Source: Streptomyces globisporus
GTDB lineage: Bacteria; Actinomycetota; Actinomycetes; Streptomycetales; Streptomycetaceae
DNA: 43,041 nucleotides
Direction: 5' to 3'
Assembly: GCF_003501885.1 (NCBI RefSeq)
Contig: NZ_QWFA01000022.1
Location: forward strand, 1-43,041
Under the pieces are notes generated by a model. It was not told the DNA's origin and made no database searches. It saw nothing but the letters and a program-made list of their open reading frames with translations. The first letter of the stretch is position 1, and each line of letters starts with the position of its first letter. Positions 8,487 to 15,864 of the stretch are shown in pieces. A program made the translations under genes and the position numbers.

Positions 8487-8510
8487 ACTGAGTATGTATA
8501 CCGAGTATGT
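8483..8510. promoter_or_regulatory. PadR operator over the padR start codon
   Basis: ACATACTGAGTATGT (8483-8497) is a perfect 7+1+7 dyad, and the arm AGTATGT recurs 13 bases on (8504-8510) in a weaker second dyad. The 28 bases are strikingly AT-rich for this genome and contain the start codon of padR, as expected of an autoregulatory PadR site with ATGT/ACAT half-sites. Confidence 0.8.
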
Positions 8511-8579
8511 TCGTCCTGGCAAGTCTCGTCGGAGCCGGACCGGAGGGGCGCTGCGCTCCGTACGAGCGCCATGTGACGG

Positions 8580-9305
8580 TCAGTTGGCGCGGCGCATACG
8601 GAACGCGAGGAAGCCGAGTCCCAGCCCGACCAGGGCGATGCCCGTACCGAGCGAGACCTCCTGCACCCGCCGTACGGCAGCGGCGTCCAGCGCCTGCCCG
8701 GATCGCTGTCCCGGATCGCTGAACGCGTCGGGCGGCGGGGTGGAAGCAGGCAGGTCGACAGGGTCCGCAATCCCCTCGTCGGTCTCCTCCGGCGGGTCCT
8801 CCTCGACGGGGTCATCGGCCCGCGCCAGCTCCATCGGCGACAGGGAACGCCCGGGACGCGCCTTGCCTGCCCCGGCCTCGCGCCCGGCCAGGGGGGCGGT
8901 CGACCCCGATACGTCGGGCGAAGCGGAAGGGGAGGAAGAGGGCTCAGGTGCGTCGGCCCCGGGCCCGGAACCGGCTCCGCCGGGGGGCTGCGCGCCGTTC
9001 GCGGTCGCCGCCGGGGAGGACGGGGCCGGTCCGGGCCCCGACGTACCGGAAGCCGGGATGCCGGACGGCAGGGGCAGCGTGGAAGGGAGCGCCGAGGGCG
9101 ACGCGGAGCCCGAGGGGACAGGGGGCGAGGACGCGGTGGCGGAGGGGCTCGACGTCCCCGGTGCCGTGGCGGTGACGGACGGCGGACCGTCGGGCGCCGA
9201 GGAACCGTGGGCGGAGCCGGCCGTCGGCCCCAGCGCCGCTCCGGCCGCTGCCAGCAGACAGATCGCACACCTCGACGACCATGCGGCCGGGAGTCCTGGA
9301 GCCAT
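8580..9305 (-). CDS. secreted Ser/Pro-rich protein with C-terminal membrane anchor, function unknown
   Basis: This 241-residue protein has an N-terminal signal-like segment (CAICLLAAAGAALGPTAGSAHG, about residues 13-34). A long low-complexity region rich in Ser, Pro, Thr, Ala and Gly follows (about 35-130), then an acidic part (DDPVEEDPPEETDEG) and a single C-terminal helix (VSLGTGIALVGLGLGFLAF) ending in MRRAN. The arrangement suggests an extracellular stalk held by the last helix. That tail resembles a sortase-type tail but has no LPxTG motif. No enzymatic domain is seen. It lies just downstream of the PASTA kinase on the same strand, separated by 188 repeat-rich bases. Confidence 0.75.
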   Translation of the reverse strand: MAPGLPAAWSSRCAICLLAAAGAALGPTAGSAHGSSAPDGPPSVTATAPGTSSPSATASSPPVPSGSASPSALPSTLPLPSGIPASGTSGPGPAPSSPAATANGAQPPGGAGSGPGADAPEPSSSPSASPDVSGSTAPLAGREAGAGKARPGRSLSPMELARADDPVEEDPPEETDEGIADPVDLPASTPPPDAFSDPGQRSGQALDAAAVRRVQEVSLGTGIALVGLGLGFLAFRMRRAN

Positions 9306-9373
9306 GAGATCAGCGTCACACGGGCCTCCCCATCCGGCATCCCGGATGCGGTATCCGGAAATCAGGGGTCTGT

Positions 9374-9420
9374 TACCGGTCCACGTACCGGTCCATGACG
9401 AAGATCCGGCAAGATCCGCG
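9374..9420. repeat. two short tandem duplications in the spacer after the kinase
   Basis: TACCGGTCCAcg/TACCGGTCCAtg is a 12-bp unit in two copies (9374-9397), closely followed by AAGATCCGgc/AAGATCCGcg, a 10-bp unit in two copies (9401-9420). A 13-bp palindrome GCATCCCGGATGC sits slightly earlier (9337-9349). Confidence 0.85.
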
Positions 9421-9452
9421 AACCGTAACGATCACCTTCGGACACCGACGTT

Positions 9453-9513
9453 TCAGAACGGCCTACCGGTGGTCAGGGCGGCTTGCCGGTGGTTCAGGAC
9501 GGCTTCCCGGTGG
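9453..9513. repeat. 20-bp repeat x3 duplicating the 3' end of the kinase gene
   Basis: The units are at 9453-9472, 9473-9492 and 9494-9513, with one extra T at 9493. On the minus strand each reads CCACCGGnnnGCCGnnCTGA. The innermost unit encodes the final TGKPS and stop of the kinase, and the two others repeat this end downstream, each with its own TGA. Confidence 0.88.
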
Positions 9514-11128
9514 AGACCTTCAGCTCGAAGTGGGCGCCGCGCTCGGGGACCGCCGTACCGGAGGACGGGAACTGGCCGACGACCTGGCCGTCGGCGTAGG
9601 TGTTGCCCGGCTCCTCGATCTCCTTGACCGTCCACCCTGCGGCGGCCGCGCACGCCTTCGCCGACTGGATGTCCTTGTAGATGAAGTTGGGCGCGCGGAC
9701 CTTCTTCGGGTCGTTGGAGTCCTCGGAGGCGTTCGAGCACTCCGTCTCCTTCATCGTGCGGTTGCGCTCCGGCGGGCGGTAGCCCTCCACCTGCTCGGTG
9801 CCCGTCTCGCCGCCCTTGCCCGCCTCGTCGTCCTTGCCGTCGCCCTGGAGGGCGATCGCGGTGATCAGACCGCCGACGGCCAGCAGGGCCACGACGATCG
9901 AGCCGACGATGACCGGCATGTTCCGCTTGGAGCCGCCGCGGTCGGTGGTGCCGACGGCCGTGGCGTGCTGCGGGCTGATCGAGTACGGCGGCGGGGTCTG
10001 GTGGGACAGCGGGCCCGGGGTCGGGTAGCCCTGGACCTGGCCGGACTGCGGGTAGCCGTAGCTCGGCGCGGGGGTGGGCCGGCTGTACGGGCCCGGCTGC
10101 TGGTGCGGATGCGGCTGGTACGGCGTCTGGACGCTCTGGGGCGCCGGAGCGCTCTGGTCGACCGGCGGGAACACCGCCGAGCCGACGCCGGAGCCGCTGT
10201 TGGCGGGCCCGCCGCCGGACACGATCATCGGGGCGCCGGTCTGGCCGCCGGAGGCGTTCAGCACGCGGGCGATCTCGTCGCGCATCGCGGCGGCGCTGGG
10301 GAAGCGCTCGTTCGGGTTCTTCTTGAGCGCGCGGGCCACGAGGGCGTCCATCGCCGGGGTGACCGACCGGTTGATGCTGGAGGGCGCGACCGGCTCCTCC
10401 TGCACATGCGCGTACGCGATGGCCAGCGGCGAGTCCGCGTCGAACGGGATCCGGCCGGTGAGCAGCTGGAAGAGCATGATGCCGACCGAGTACAGGTCGG
10501 ACCGGGCGTCGACGCCGCGGCCGAGGGCCTGCTCGGGGGAGAGGTACTGGGGGGTGCCGACGACCATGCCGGTCTGGGTCATCGAGGTGACGCCGGACTG
10601 CATGGCGCGGGCGATGCCGAAGTCCATGACCTTGACGACGCCGCGCTTGGTCATCATCACGTTGCCCGGCTTGATGTCCCGGTGGACCAGGCCCATCTCG
10701 TGGCTGGTCTCCAGGGCGGCGAGCACGTCCGCCGTCACCTTGAGGGCCTTGTCGGCGGGCATCGCGCCGTGCTGGCGGATGTCGGCGGCCAGCACCGAGC
10801 CGAGCGGCTGCCCCTCGACGTACTCCATGACGATGTACGGCATCAGCGCACCGCCGAGCTCGTCCTCGCCGGTGTCGAAGACGGAGACGATGTTGGTGTG
10901 CTGGAGCTTGGCGACGGCCTGCGCCTCGCGCCGGAAGCGCTCGCGGAAGGACTGCTCACGGCCGAGCTCGGTGTGCAGGGTCTTGATCGCGACCTGGCGG
11001 TCCAGAGCGGAGTCGTAGGCCAGGTAGACGGAAGCCATCCCGCCCTCGCCGAGCAGGTCGCGCAGCTGGTAGCGGCCGCCCGCGACCGCCCCGCCCGCAT
11101 AGCGGCCCTGTGCGCCGTCCTGGCTCAT
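9494..11128 (-). CDS. receptor-type Ser/Thr protein kinase with one PASTA-like domain
   Basis: This is a Hanks-type kinase of the PknB class, 544 residues. The cytosolic kinase domain (about 20-283) has the P-loop GEGGMASV (27-34), catalytic Lys49, Glu68 of helix C, HRDIKPGN (149-156) and DFG (169-171), so it should be active. A Pro/Gln/Tyr-rich juxtamembrane linker follows, then one TM helix (about 405-427). The 117-residue ectodomain contains a single PASTA-like unit (about 476-540) with an unpaired-looking Cys-containing preface. ATG 11128 is preferred over ATG 11137 because AAGGGGG lies nine bases before it. PASTA domains typically sense peptidoglycan fragments or lipid II. It is divergent from a second kinase across 353 bases. 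Confidence 0.93.
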   Translation of the reverse strand: MSQDGAQGRYAGGAVAGGRYQLRDLLGEGGMASVYLAYDSALDRQVAIKTLHTELGREQSFRERFRREAQAVAKLQHTNIVSVFDTGEDELGGALMPYIVMEYVEGQPLGSVLAADIRQHGAMPADKALKVTADVLAALETSHEMGLVHRDIKPGNVMMTKRGVVKVMDFGIARAMQSGVTSMTQTGMVVGTPQYLSPEQALGRGVDARSDLYSVGIMLFQLLTGRIPFDADSPLAIAYAHVQEEPVAPSSINRSVTPAMDALVARALKKNPNERFPSAAAMRDEIARVLNASGGQTGAPMIVSGGGPANSGSGVGSAVFPPVDQSAPAPQSVQTPYQPHPHQQPGPYSRPTPAPSYGYPQSGQVQGYPTPGPLSHQTPPPYSISPQHATAVGTTDRGGSKRNMPVIVGSIVVALLAVGGLITAIALQGDGKDDEAGKGGETGTEQVEGYRPPERNRTMKETECSNASEDSNDPKKVRAPNFIYKDIQSAKACAAAAGWTVKEIEEPGNTYADGQVVGQFPSSGTAVPERGAHFELKVSTGKPS

Positions 11129-11481
11129 GACTTGCATCCCCCTTGGCGGCGCGCGGTCGCACGCGGTTTCTCTGTCCGACGTGTTTCTGTCTGACGTGAT
11201 TGCGTGCGGCGCGGTTCCCGTACAACGCGATTACGCGCCAAGTCTGCCGTAGGGGTCCGACACGTCAAGCCGGGTGCCCGTTCCGTGACCCTACGCACAA
11301 GAAGCGTCTCGGAAGCGTTACAGGAATCGCATCAAATTCATGGGGAGGACGCGCCGGGGGGTCCGATGATCCTGCCGGAGCGGAACCGGGGTGTCCGGCG
11401 GAGGCTGTAGCGTGACGTGGCAATGCAGCAAGGCACCGTGAGAACCCGCGGACGCGCGGACAGATACGACGGCGAGGACTG
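11129..11481. other. divergent intergenic region between two kinase genes
   Basis: This region holds no convincing coding frame. It contains a 15-bp tandem duplication at 11171-11200 and somewhat AT-richer stretches around 11165-11240 and 11305-11345. A possible -10 (TAGCGT, 11408-11413) lies about 70 bases before the plus-strand kinase. It must carry both promoters, but no -35 is clear on either strand. Confidence 0.6.
11171..11200. repeat. 15-bp tandem duplication upstream of the PASTA kinase
   Basis: TCTGTCCGACGTGTT is followed directly by TCTGTCTGACGTGAT; 13 of 15 positions are identical. It lies 43 bases upstream of the preferred kinase start on the minus strand, probably in its leader or promoter. 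Confidence 0.85.
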
Positions 11482-13074
11482 ATGGCACCCGATTCCGAAG
11501 CAAACGGCGGCGGAGTTTCGGATGGCACCGACTCCTGGGGCGTCGGCGGCGTCGTCGGTGACGGCCGTTACCGGATGACCCACCGGCTCGGCCGGGGCGG
11601 CATGGCAGAGGTCTACGCGGCGGAGGACGTCCGGCTCGGACGCACGGTCGCGGTGAAGCTCCTCCGTTCCGATCTGGCCGAGGACCCGGTCTCCAAGGCC
11701 CGCTTCACCCGCGAAGCACAGTCCGTCGCAGGCCTCAACCACCACGCGATCGTCGCCGTGTACGACTCCGGCGAGGACGTCGTGGGCGGCCAGACCGTCC
11801 CGTACATCGTGATGGAACTGGTCGAGGGCCGCACCATCCGCGATCTGCTCCTGACCGCCGAGGCCCCGCCGCCCGAGCAGGCGCTGATCATCGTCTCCGG
11901 CGTGCTGGAGGCCCTCGCGTACTCGCACCAGCACGGCATCGTGCACCGCGACATCAAGCCCGCCAACGTGATCATCACGGATTCCGGCGCGGTCAAGGTG
12001 ATGGACTTCGGCATCGCCCGCGCGCTGCACGGCGCGCAGTCGACGATGACGCAGACCGGCATGGTCATGGGCACTCCGCAGTACCTCTCCCCCGAGCAGG
12101 CGCTCGGCAAGGCCGTCGACCACCGGTCCGACCTGTACGCCACCGGCTGCCTGCTCTACGAGCTGCTGGCGCTGCGGCCCCCGTTCACCGGCGAGACCCC
12201 GCTCTCGGTGGTCTACCAGCACGTCCAGGACATCCCGGTGCCGCCGTCCGAGGTCTCGGACGTGGTGCCGCCGGAGCTGGACGGGATGGTGATGCGCTCG
12301 CTGGCGAAGGACCCGGACGACCGGTTCCAGAGCGCCGAGGAGATGCGCGGGCTCGTTCAGTACAGCCTGCAGATGCTCCAGGTGCAGGGCGGCCACACGG
12401 GCACCTGGAACACCGGCCCGGTCGTGCTGCACGAGGGCGGTCAGACCCCGCCGCACGGGATGACCGGCTCCACCCGCGCGATGGGCACGGGCCACCCGAT
12501 GCACGGGGACACCTCGCAGGGCCCGATCCTGCCCCCGTACAACCCGGACGACGGGGGGTACGACGGCGGCGGGCAGCGGCGCTCCGGCGGGCGCGGCAAG
12601 ATGTGGCTCTTCGTTCTGCTGGCCCTGATCGCGATCGGCGCGGGCGTCGCCTTCGCCCTCAACGCGGCGCAGGGCGACGGCGACAAGGAGAAGGGCCCGG
12701 TCACCCCGTCCCCCTCGGTCAGCCAGTCCGAGGACGAGCCTTCGGAGGAGCCGACCGAGGAGGAGAGCGAGGAGCCGGAGGAGCCGGACACCACCGGCGG
12801 CGGTCAGACCGAGCCGAACCCGCCGCCGTTCACCCCGGACCCGACCCCGAGCGAGCCGACGTTCAGCCCGTCCCCGACGCCGACCGACACGGACGGCGGC
12901 ACGTCGGACGGCTCCACCAACGAGGGCAGCACCGGGGAGCCCACGGGCGAGCCCACGGACCCGACACCCGACCCCGGCACGCCGGGCGGAGTCGTCGAGG
13001 GCGGGGCCGGCGGGGAGGACGGCGGTACGGGGACGACGCCCGGCGAGACGGCGGCCGGTGCCACCACGCCGTAG
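11482..13074 (+). CDS. receptor-type Ser/Thr protein kinase with acidic Pro/Thr ectodomain
   Basis: This 530-residue Hanks-type kinase has its domain at about 30-295, with GRGGMAEV P-loop, Lys59, Glu78, HRDIKPAN (155-162) and DFG (175-177), so it is predicted active. A Gly/His-rich linker follows, then one TM helix (MWLFVLLALIAIGAGVAFAL from residue 374). The ectodomain of about 135 residues is low complexity: first acidic (EDEPSEEPTEEESEEPEEP), then Pro/Thr/Ser/Gly-rich. No PASTA unit is recognisable, so it probably binds something other than muropeptides, or acts as a cell-wall-spanning tether. ATG 11482 is preceded by GAGGA. Its kinase domain is close to that of the divergent neighbour, suggesting an old duplication. 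Confidence 0.93.
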   Translation: MAPDSEANGGGVSDGTDSWGVGGVVGDGRYRMTHRLGRGGMAEVYAAEDVRLGRTVAVKLLRSDLAEDPVSKARFTREAQSVAGLNHHAIVAVYDSGEDVVGGQTVPYIVMELVEGRTIRDLLLTAEAPPPEQALIIVSGVLEALAYSHQHGIVHRDIKPANVIITDSGAVKVMDFGIARALHGAQSTMTQTGMVMGTPQYLSPEQALGKAVDHRSDLYATGCLLYELLALRPPFTGETPLSVVYQHVQDIPVPPSEVSDVVPPELDGMVMRSLAKDPDDRFQSAEEMRGLVQYSLQMLQVQGGHTGTWNTGPVVLHEGGQTPPHGMTGSTRAMGTGHPMHGDTSQGPILPPYNPDDGGYDGGGQRRSGGRGKMWLFVLLALIAIGAGVAFALNAAQGDGDKEKGPVTPSPSVSQSEDEPSEEPTEEESEEPEEPDTTGGGQTEPNPPPFTPDPTPSEPTFSPSPTPTDTDGGTSDGSTNEGSTGEPTGEPTDPTPDPGTPGGVVEGGAGGEDGGTGTTPGETAAGATTP

Positions 13075-13097
13075 TCGGGCACACCGCACCACCGCAT

Positions 13098-13134
13098 GAG
13101 CCCGGCGCGCGCCCCAGTGGCGTACGCCGGGCTC
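13098..13134. terminator. hairpin between convergent kinase and phosphotransferase genes
   Basis: GAGCCCGGCG (13098-13107) pairs with CGCCGGGCTC (13125-13134), with an inner CGCC/GGCG stem and a five-base loop. It is placed to terminate both the plus-strand kinase and the minus-strand phosphotransferase. Confidence 0.8.
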
Positions 13135-13155
13135 GTGCGCGCCCCACACCACTCC

Positions 13156-14235
13156 TCACTCCGTGAAGGCCGCGCACACCGCCTCGTACTCACGCGTCCA
13201 CCACACCGCCAGGGCCGACACCGCGGGAAACTGCGGGTCGGCCCTGCGGTCGTCCAGGCGGTAGCGCCAGCGCAGTATCCAGAAGTCGTTGAGCCGCTCC
13301 CACCACACCCGGTGCACCGCGGCCGCCAGTTCCCCGCCCCCCGCCCCGGCGGCCCGCCGGTACGCCCGGGCGTAGGCGCGTACCTTCGCCAGGTCCAGTT
13401 CCCCGGCCGGCCGGACGAAGAAGATCGCCGCCGCCCGCACCGCCTCCTCGGCGCGCGGCTGTACGTCCAGCCGGTCCCAGTCCACGATCGCGACCGGGTC
13501 GGCACCCCGGTAGAGCAGGTTCAGCGGGTGGAAGTCCCCGTGCACCCAGCCGGTGGCGGGCCCCTCCGGCGTGGGCGGGCGGCGGTGGGCGTGCTGTTCG
13601 AGCAGGGCGCGGCGCTCCACGAGCCGGTGTACGGCGAGTTCGTCGAAGGCGTCGCGCGGGGTGTCCCGGCCGTCCTGGCCGCGCGCGGCCGCCAGCAGGT
13701 CGTCGATCAGCGCGAAGGTGTCGGCGGCGTCCGGGCTGCGGTGCCCCGGCCGGGCGGGCGGGCTCGCGCGCGGCGGGCCGTCGCGCGGGGCCATGACCTG
13801 CTCCAGGCCGGTGTGCACGGTGCCGAGGAGCGTGCCGAGCCGGCGCGACTGGGCGAGGGTCAGCTGGGCGCCGACCCGGTGGAGGCCCTCCACCCAGGGG
13901 TGCAGGGCGTAGCAGCGTTCGCCGATCATGGTGACGGTGTCGCCCCGGGTGTCCGTCAGCGGCGGCACGACGGGCACGCCGAGCGACTGCAGGCGCTGGG
14001 TGGCACGGTGCTGGCGCACGATCGCGGCGCGTTCGCCGCTGGTGTCGTCCAGGTGCTTCTTGTCGAGATGGTGCTTGAGGAAGTAGGAACCGCTTGTCGT
14101 GGAGACGCGGTATCCGTGGTTCAGCAGGCCTTTGGTGATCGGCTCGCAGGCGAGCGGCTCGCCCACGCCGGGGTAACGGCGCAGCACCTCGCCGACCGGG
14201 GGAACAGGTGGACGAGTGACATATGAGCGCGGCAC
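13156..14235 (-). CDS. APH-fold phosphotransferase (aminoglycoside/homoserine kinase-like)
   Basis: This 359-residue protein of the protein-kinase-like APH superfamily transfers phosphate to a small molecule. The Brenner motif HGDFHPLNLL (about residue 230) and the metal-binding IVDWDRLDV that follows are intact. The N-lobe Lys lies in SGSYFLKHH. The start is GTG 14235; no Shine-Dalgarno is visible, but TAACAT ends seven bases before it, so the message may be leaderless. It stands between a terminator and a PNPOx-like gene on the same strand. The substrate is not deducible; homologues are annotated loosely as aminoglycoside or homoserine kinases, and resistance should not be assumed. Confidence 0.85.
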   Translation of the reverse strand: MPRSYVTRPPVPPVGEVLRRYPGVGEPLACEPITKGLLNHGYRVSTTSGSYFLKHHLDKKHLDDTSGERAAIVRQHRATQRLQSLGVPVVPPLTDTRGDTVTMIGERCYALHPWVEGLHRVGAQLTLAQSRRLGTLLGTVHTGLEQVMAPRDGPPRASPPARPGHRSPDAADTFALIDDLLAAARGQDGRDTPRDAFDELAVHRLVERRALLEQHAHRRPPTPEGPATGWVHGDFHPLNLLYRGADPVAIVDWDRLDVQPRAEEAVRAAAIFFVRPAGELDLAKVRAYARAYRRAAGAGGGELAAAVHRVWWERLNDFWILRWRYRLDDRRADPQFPAVSALAVWWTREYEAVCAAFTE

Positions 14236-14242
14236 TTACCAG

Positions 14243-14248
14243 ATGTTA
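14243..14248 (-). promoter_or_regulatory. possible -10 element of a leaderless phosphotransferase transcript
   Basis: On the minus strand, TAACAT is followed by seven bases and then the GTG start. This is the spacing that would put transcription initiation at the start codon itself. No strong -35 is evident, so this is tentative. Confidence 0.4.
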
Positions 14249-14315
14249 GATCACTCTGCGTGGCCACTTTGCGGACTTGCGGTCACGCTCACCGGTGCGC
14301 TAAAGGAGCGCTGCC

Positions 14316-14768
14316 TCAGAAGTCCAGCGTGTGGTCCGTGACGAAGTGCGGATCGACCCGGAGGTACGCCGGCGCGTAGGGCTCCCCGTTGACGCTGACA
14401 GGGGCCGCCCCGAACAGTTCCTCCTGTTCGGGGCAGAGGTGCACGATCTCGGCGGGCCCGGTGAACTGCACCGACCACAGGTTGCCGCCGTCGCCCGATG
14501 CCGCGTCGTTGTAGTTGTCCGCCCCGTACGCGACGACGCTCCCGTTGCACGCCTCGTGGTGGCCGAAACCCCGGTGCATCCGCAGCAGGATGCGGCCGTC
14601 GCTCACGATGTGCCGGGCCACCGCCAGGAACGGCAGGGCCCGCATGCTGGTCGCGAGGCGGCCGTAGGGGACCCGGCCGAGCAGATCGAGGGGCTCGGCC
14701 GGCCCGGTCCGCTCGATCGTGCCGACCGCGCGGCGTTCGCGGGGGGAGCCGTGGGAGTCGAAGGACAT
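14316..14768 (-). CDS. PNPOx-like split-barrel flavin-binding protein
   Basis: This 150-residue protein resembles the pyridoxamine 5'-phosphate oxidase-like family (PRTERDPLDLLGRV-type N-terminus with GRVPYGRLATSMRALPFLAVARHIVSDG). It has a single split beta barrel that usually binds FMN, haem or F420 and handles xenobiotics or stress. The segments GRLATS, ILLRMHRGF, WSVQFTGPAEIV and the C-terminal LRVDPHFVTDHTLDF fit the fold. ATG 14768 is favoured over GTG 14777 because GGGGGA and GGAAG lie before it. It is downstream of the response regulator on the same strand, with a terminator hairpin between. The cofactor is not determinable from sequence. Confidence 0.8.
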   Translation of the reverse strand: MSFDSHGSPRERRAVGTIERTGPAEPLDLLGRVPYGRLATSMRALPFLAVARHIVSDGRILLRMHRGFGHHEACNGSVVAYGADNYNDAASGDGGNLWSVQFTGPAEIVHLCPEQEELFGAAPVSVNGEPYAPAYLRVDPHFVTDHTLDF

Positions 14769-14814
14769 GGCTTCCACTGTCCCCCGGGCGTAGGGGCCGC
14801 GTAAGAGTCGCCTG

Positions 14815-14852
14815 CCCCGGGTGGCGCGGGACCAAAGTCCCGCCGCCCGGGG
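14815..14852. terminator. terminator downstream of the response regulator
   Basis: GCGGGAC (14826-14832) pairs with GTCCCGC (14837-14843) across a CAAA loop. An outer CCCCGGG/CCCGGGG stem closes after a small internal loop. It begins five bases past the response-regulator stop on the minus strand. Confidence 0.82.
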
Positions 14853-14856
14853 CGGT

Positions 14857-15516
14857 TCAGCGGCGCTCGGCCTGGAGCCGGGCGACGTACGCGGCGGCCT
14901 GCGAGCGGCGCTCCATGCCCAGCTTGGACAGCAGGCTGGAGACGTAGTTCTTGATGGTCTTCTCGGCGAGATGCAGCCGCTCCCCGATGACGCGGTTGGT
15001 CAGCCCCTCCCCGATCAGGTCCAGGATCTTGCGCTCCTGCTCGGTGAGGCCCGCGAGCCGGTCGTCGCCCTTGGCGGTGCCGCCGTCGCGCAGCCGCTCC
15101 AGCACCCGGGCGGTCGCCACCGGGTCCAGCAGGGATTTTCCGGCCGCCACGTCCCGTACGGCATTCAGCAGTTCATTGCCGCGGATCGCCTTCAGCACAT
15201 AACCCGATGCGCCTGCCATGATCGCGTCGAAAAGCGCCTCGTCATCGGCGTACGAGGTGAGCATCAGGCATTTGATGTTCTCGTCCTGGGAACGAACTTC
15301 CCGGCACACCTCCACCCCGCTGCCGTCCGGCAGCCGCACGTCGAGCACCGCCACATCGGGCCGTGTCGCCGGGATCCGCGCCAGGGCGTCCGCGGCCGTA
15401 CCGGCCTCGCCGACCACCTCGATGTCCGGTTCGGAGGCGAGCAGCTCATGGACGCCACGCCGGACGACCTCGTGATCGTCGAGCAGAAATACCGTGATTT
15501 TTCCATCTTCGCGCAC
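14857..15516 (-). CDS. NarL/FixJ-family response regulator, orphan (DevR/DosR-like)
   Basis: This two-component transcription regulator has 219 residues. The receiver (about 7-120) has acidic Asp13-Asp14, phosphoacceptor Asp59 in [13 protein letters not shown], the switch Thr in LMLTSY and Lys in GYVLKA. The LuxR-type HTH (about 150-212) reads [25 protein letters not shown] then [25 protein letters not shown], very close to mycobacterial DevR/DosR. No histidine kinase gene is in the window, so it is an orphan here. As I recall, the S. coelicolor counterpart at this locus (SCO3818) is also an orphan regulator. GTG 15516 begins [16 protein letters not shown] and has a poor Shine-Dalgarno. It is divergent from the bkd operon. 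Confidence 0.92.
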   Translation of the reverse strand: MREDGKITVFLLDDHEVVRRGVHELLASEPDIEVVGEAGTAADALARIPATRPDVAVLDVRLPDGSGVEVCREVRSQDENIKCLMLTSYADDEALFDAIMAGASGYVLKAIRGNELLNAVRDVAAGKSLLDPVATARVLERLRDGGTAKGDDRLAGLTEQERKILDLIGEGLTNRVIGERLHLAEKTIKNYVSSLLSKLGMERRSQAAAYVARLQAERR

Positions 15517-15864
15517 GATCGCAGTCTCACATACTCGCCTCCCCTCCGCTCTTCCCTGGCGCTGATCCGCGGGATAACGTGCCGTTGTTCCGGCGGCCTG
15601 CAAGGCTGTTTCCAGTGCCCTGACCAGCAGCGCTTCGCGTTTTTTTCGATTTACTTGGAAATCCAAGCAAAATCGCAGGTCAGAGAGGGTTTCGCAGTTA
15701 TGCGATGCACTGGGTAACGTGCCTATGACAGGGCGCTCGCCGGGGCACCTGTCACGCCTGATCCCGGCCCGACCGGCACCCACCCCGTGCACGGCTCCGG
15801 ACTCAGGCGAGCCGCACTGGTTCCCGGCAGACCCCGGGGGCCGGACCGACGGAGGAGCACGCAC
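15517..15864. other. divergent regulatory region between response regulator and bkd operon
   Basis: These 348 bases include the most AT-rich patch of the neighbourhood (15635-15715) with a 29-bp interrupted inverted repeat at 15647-15675. Possible -10-like hexamers are present (TAACGT 15715-15720). No gene of its own is convincing. Both the response regulator and bkdA must start from here. Confidence 0.65.
15647..15675. promoter_or_regulatory. AT-rich interrupted inverted repeat, candidate operator
   Basis: CGATTT-a-CTTGGA-AA-TCCAAG-ca-AAATCG gives two nested arm pairs (CTTGGA/TCCAAG and CGATTT/AAATCG) on almost the same axis. It lies about 130 bases from the response-regulator start and about 190 from bkdA. 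It resembles a dimeric HTH site more than a terminator because it lies upstream of both genes. Confidence 0.55.

Noticed and set aside
9374..9513. CRISPR-like repeat array
   Set aside because: Units are directly adjacent, of differing lengths (20, 12, 10 bp), without spacers or cas genes.
13156..14235. Aminoglycoside resistance gene
   Set aside because: The APH fold alone does not imply resistance; the gene sits in conserved core context and the substrate residues cannot be read.
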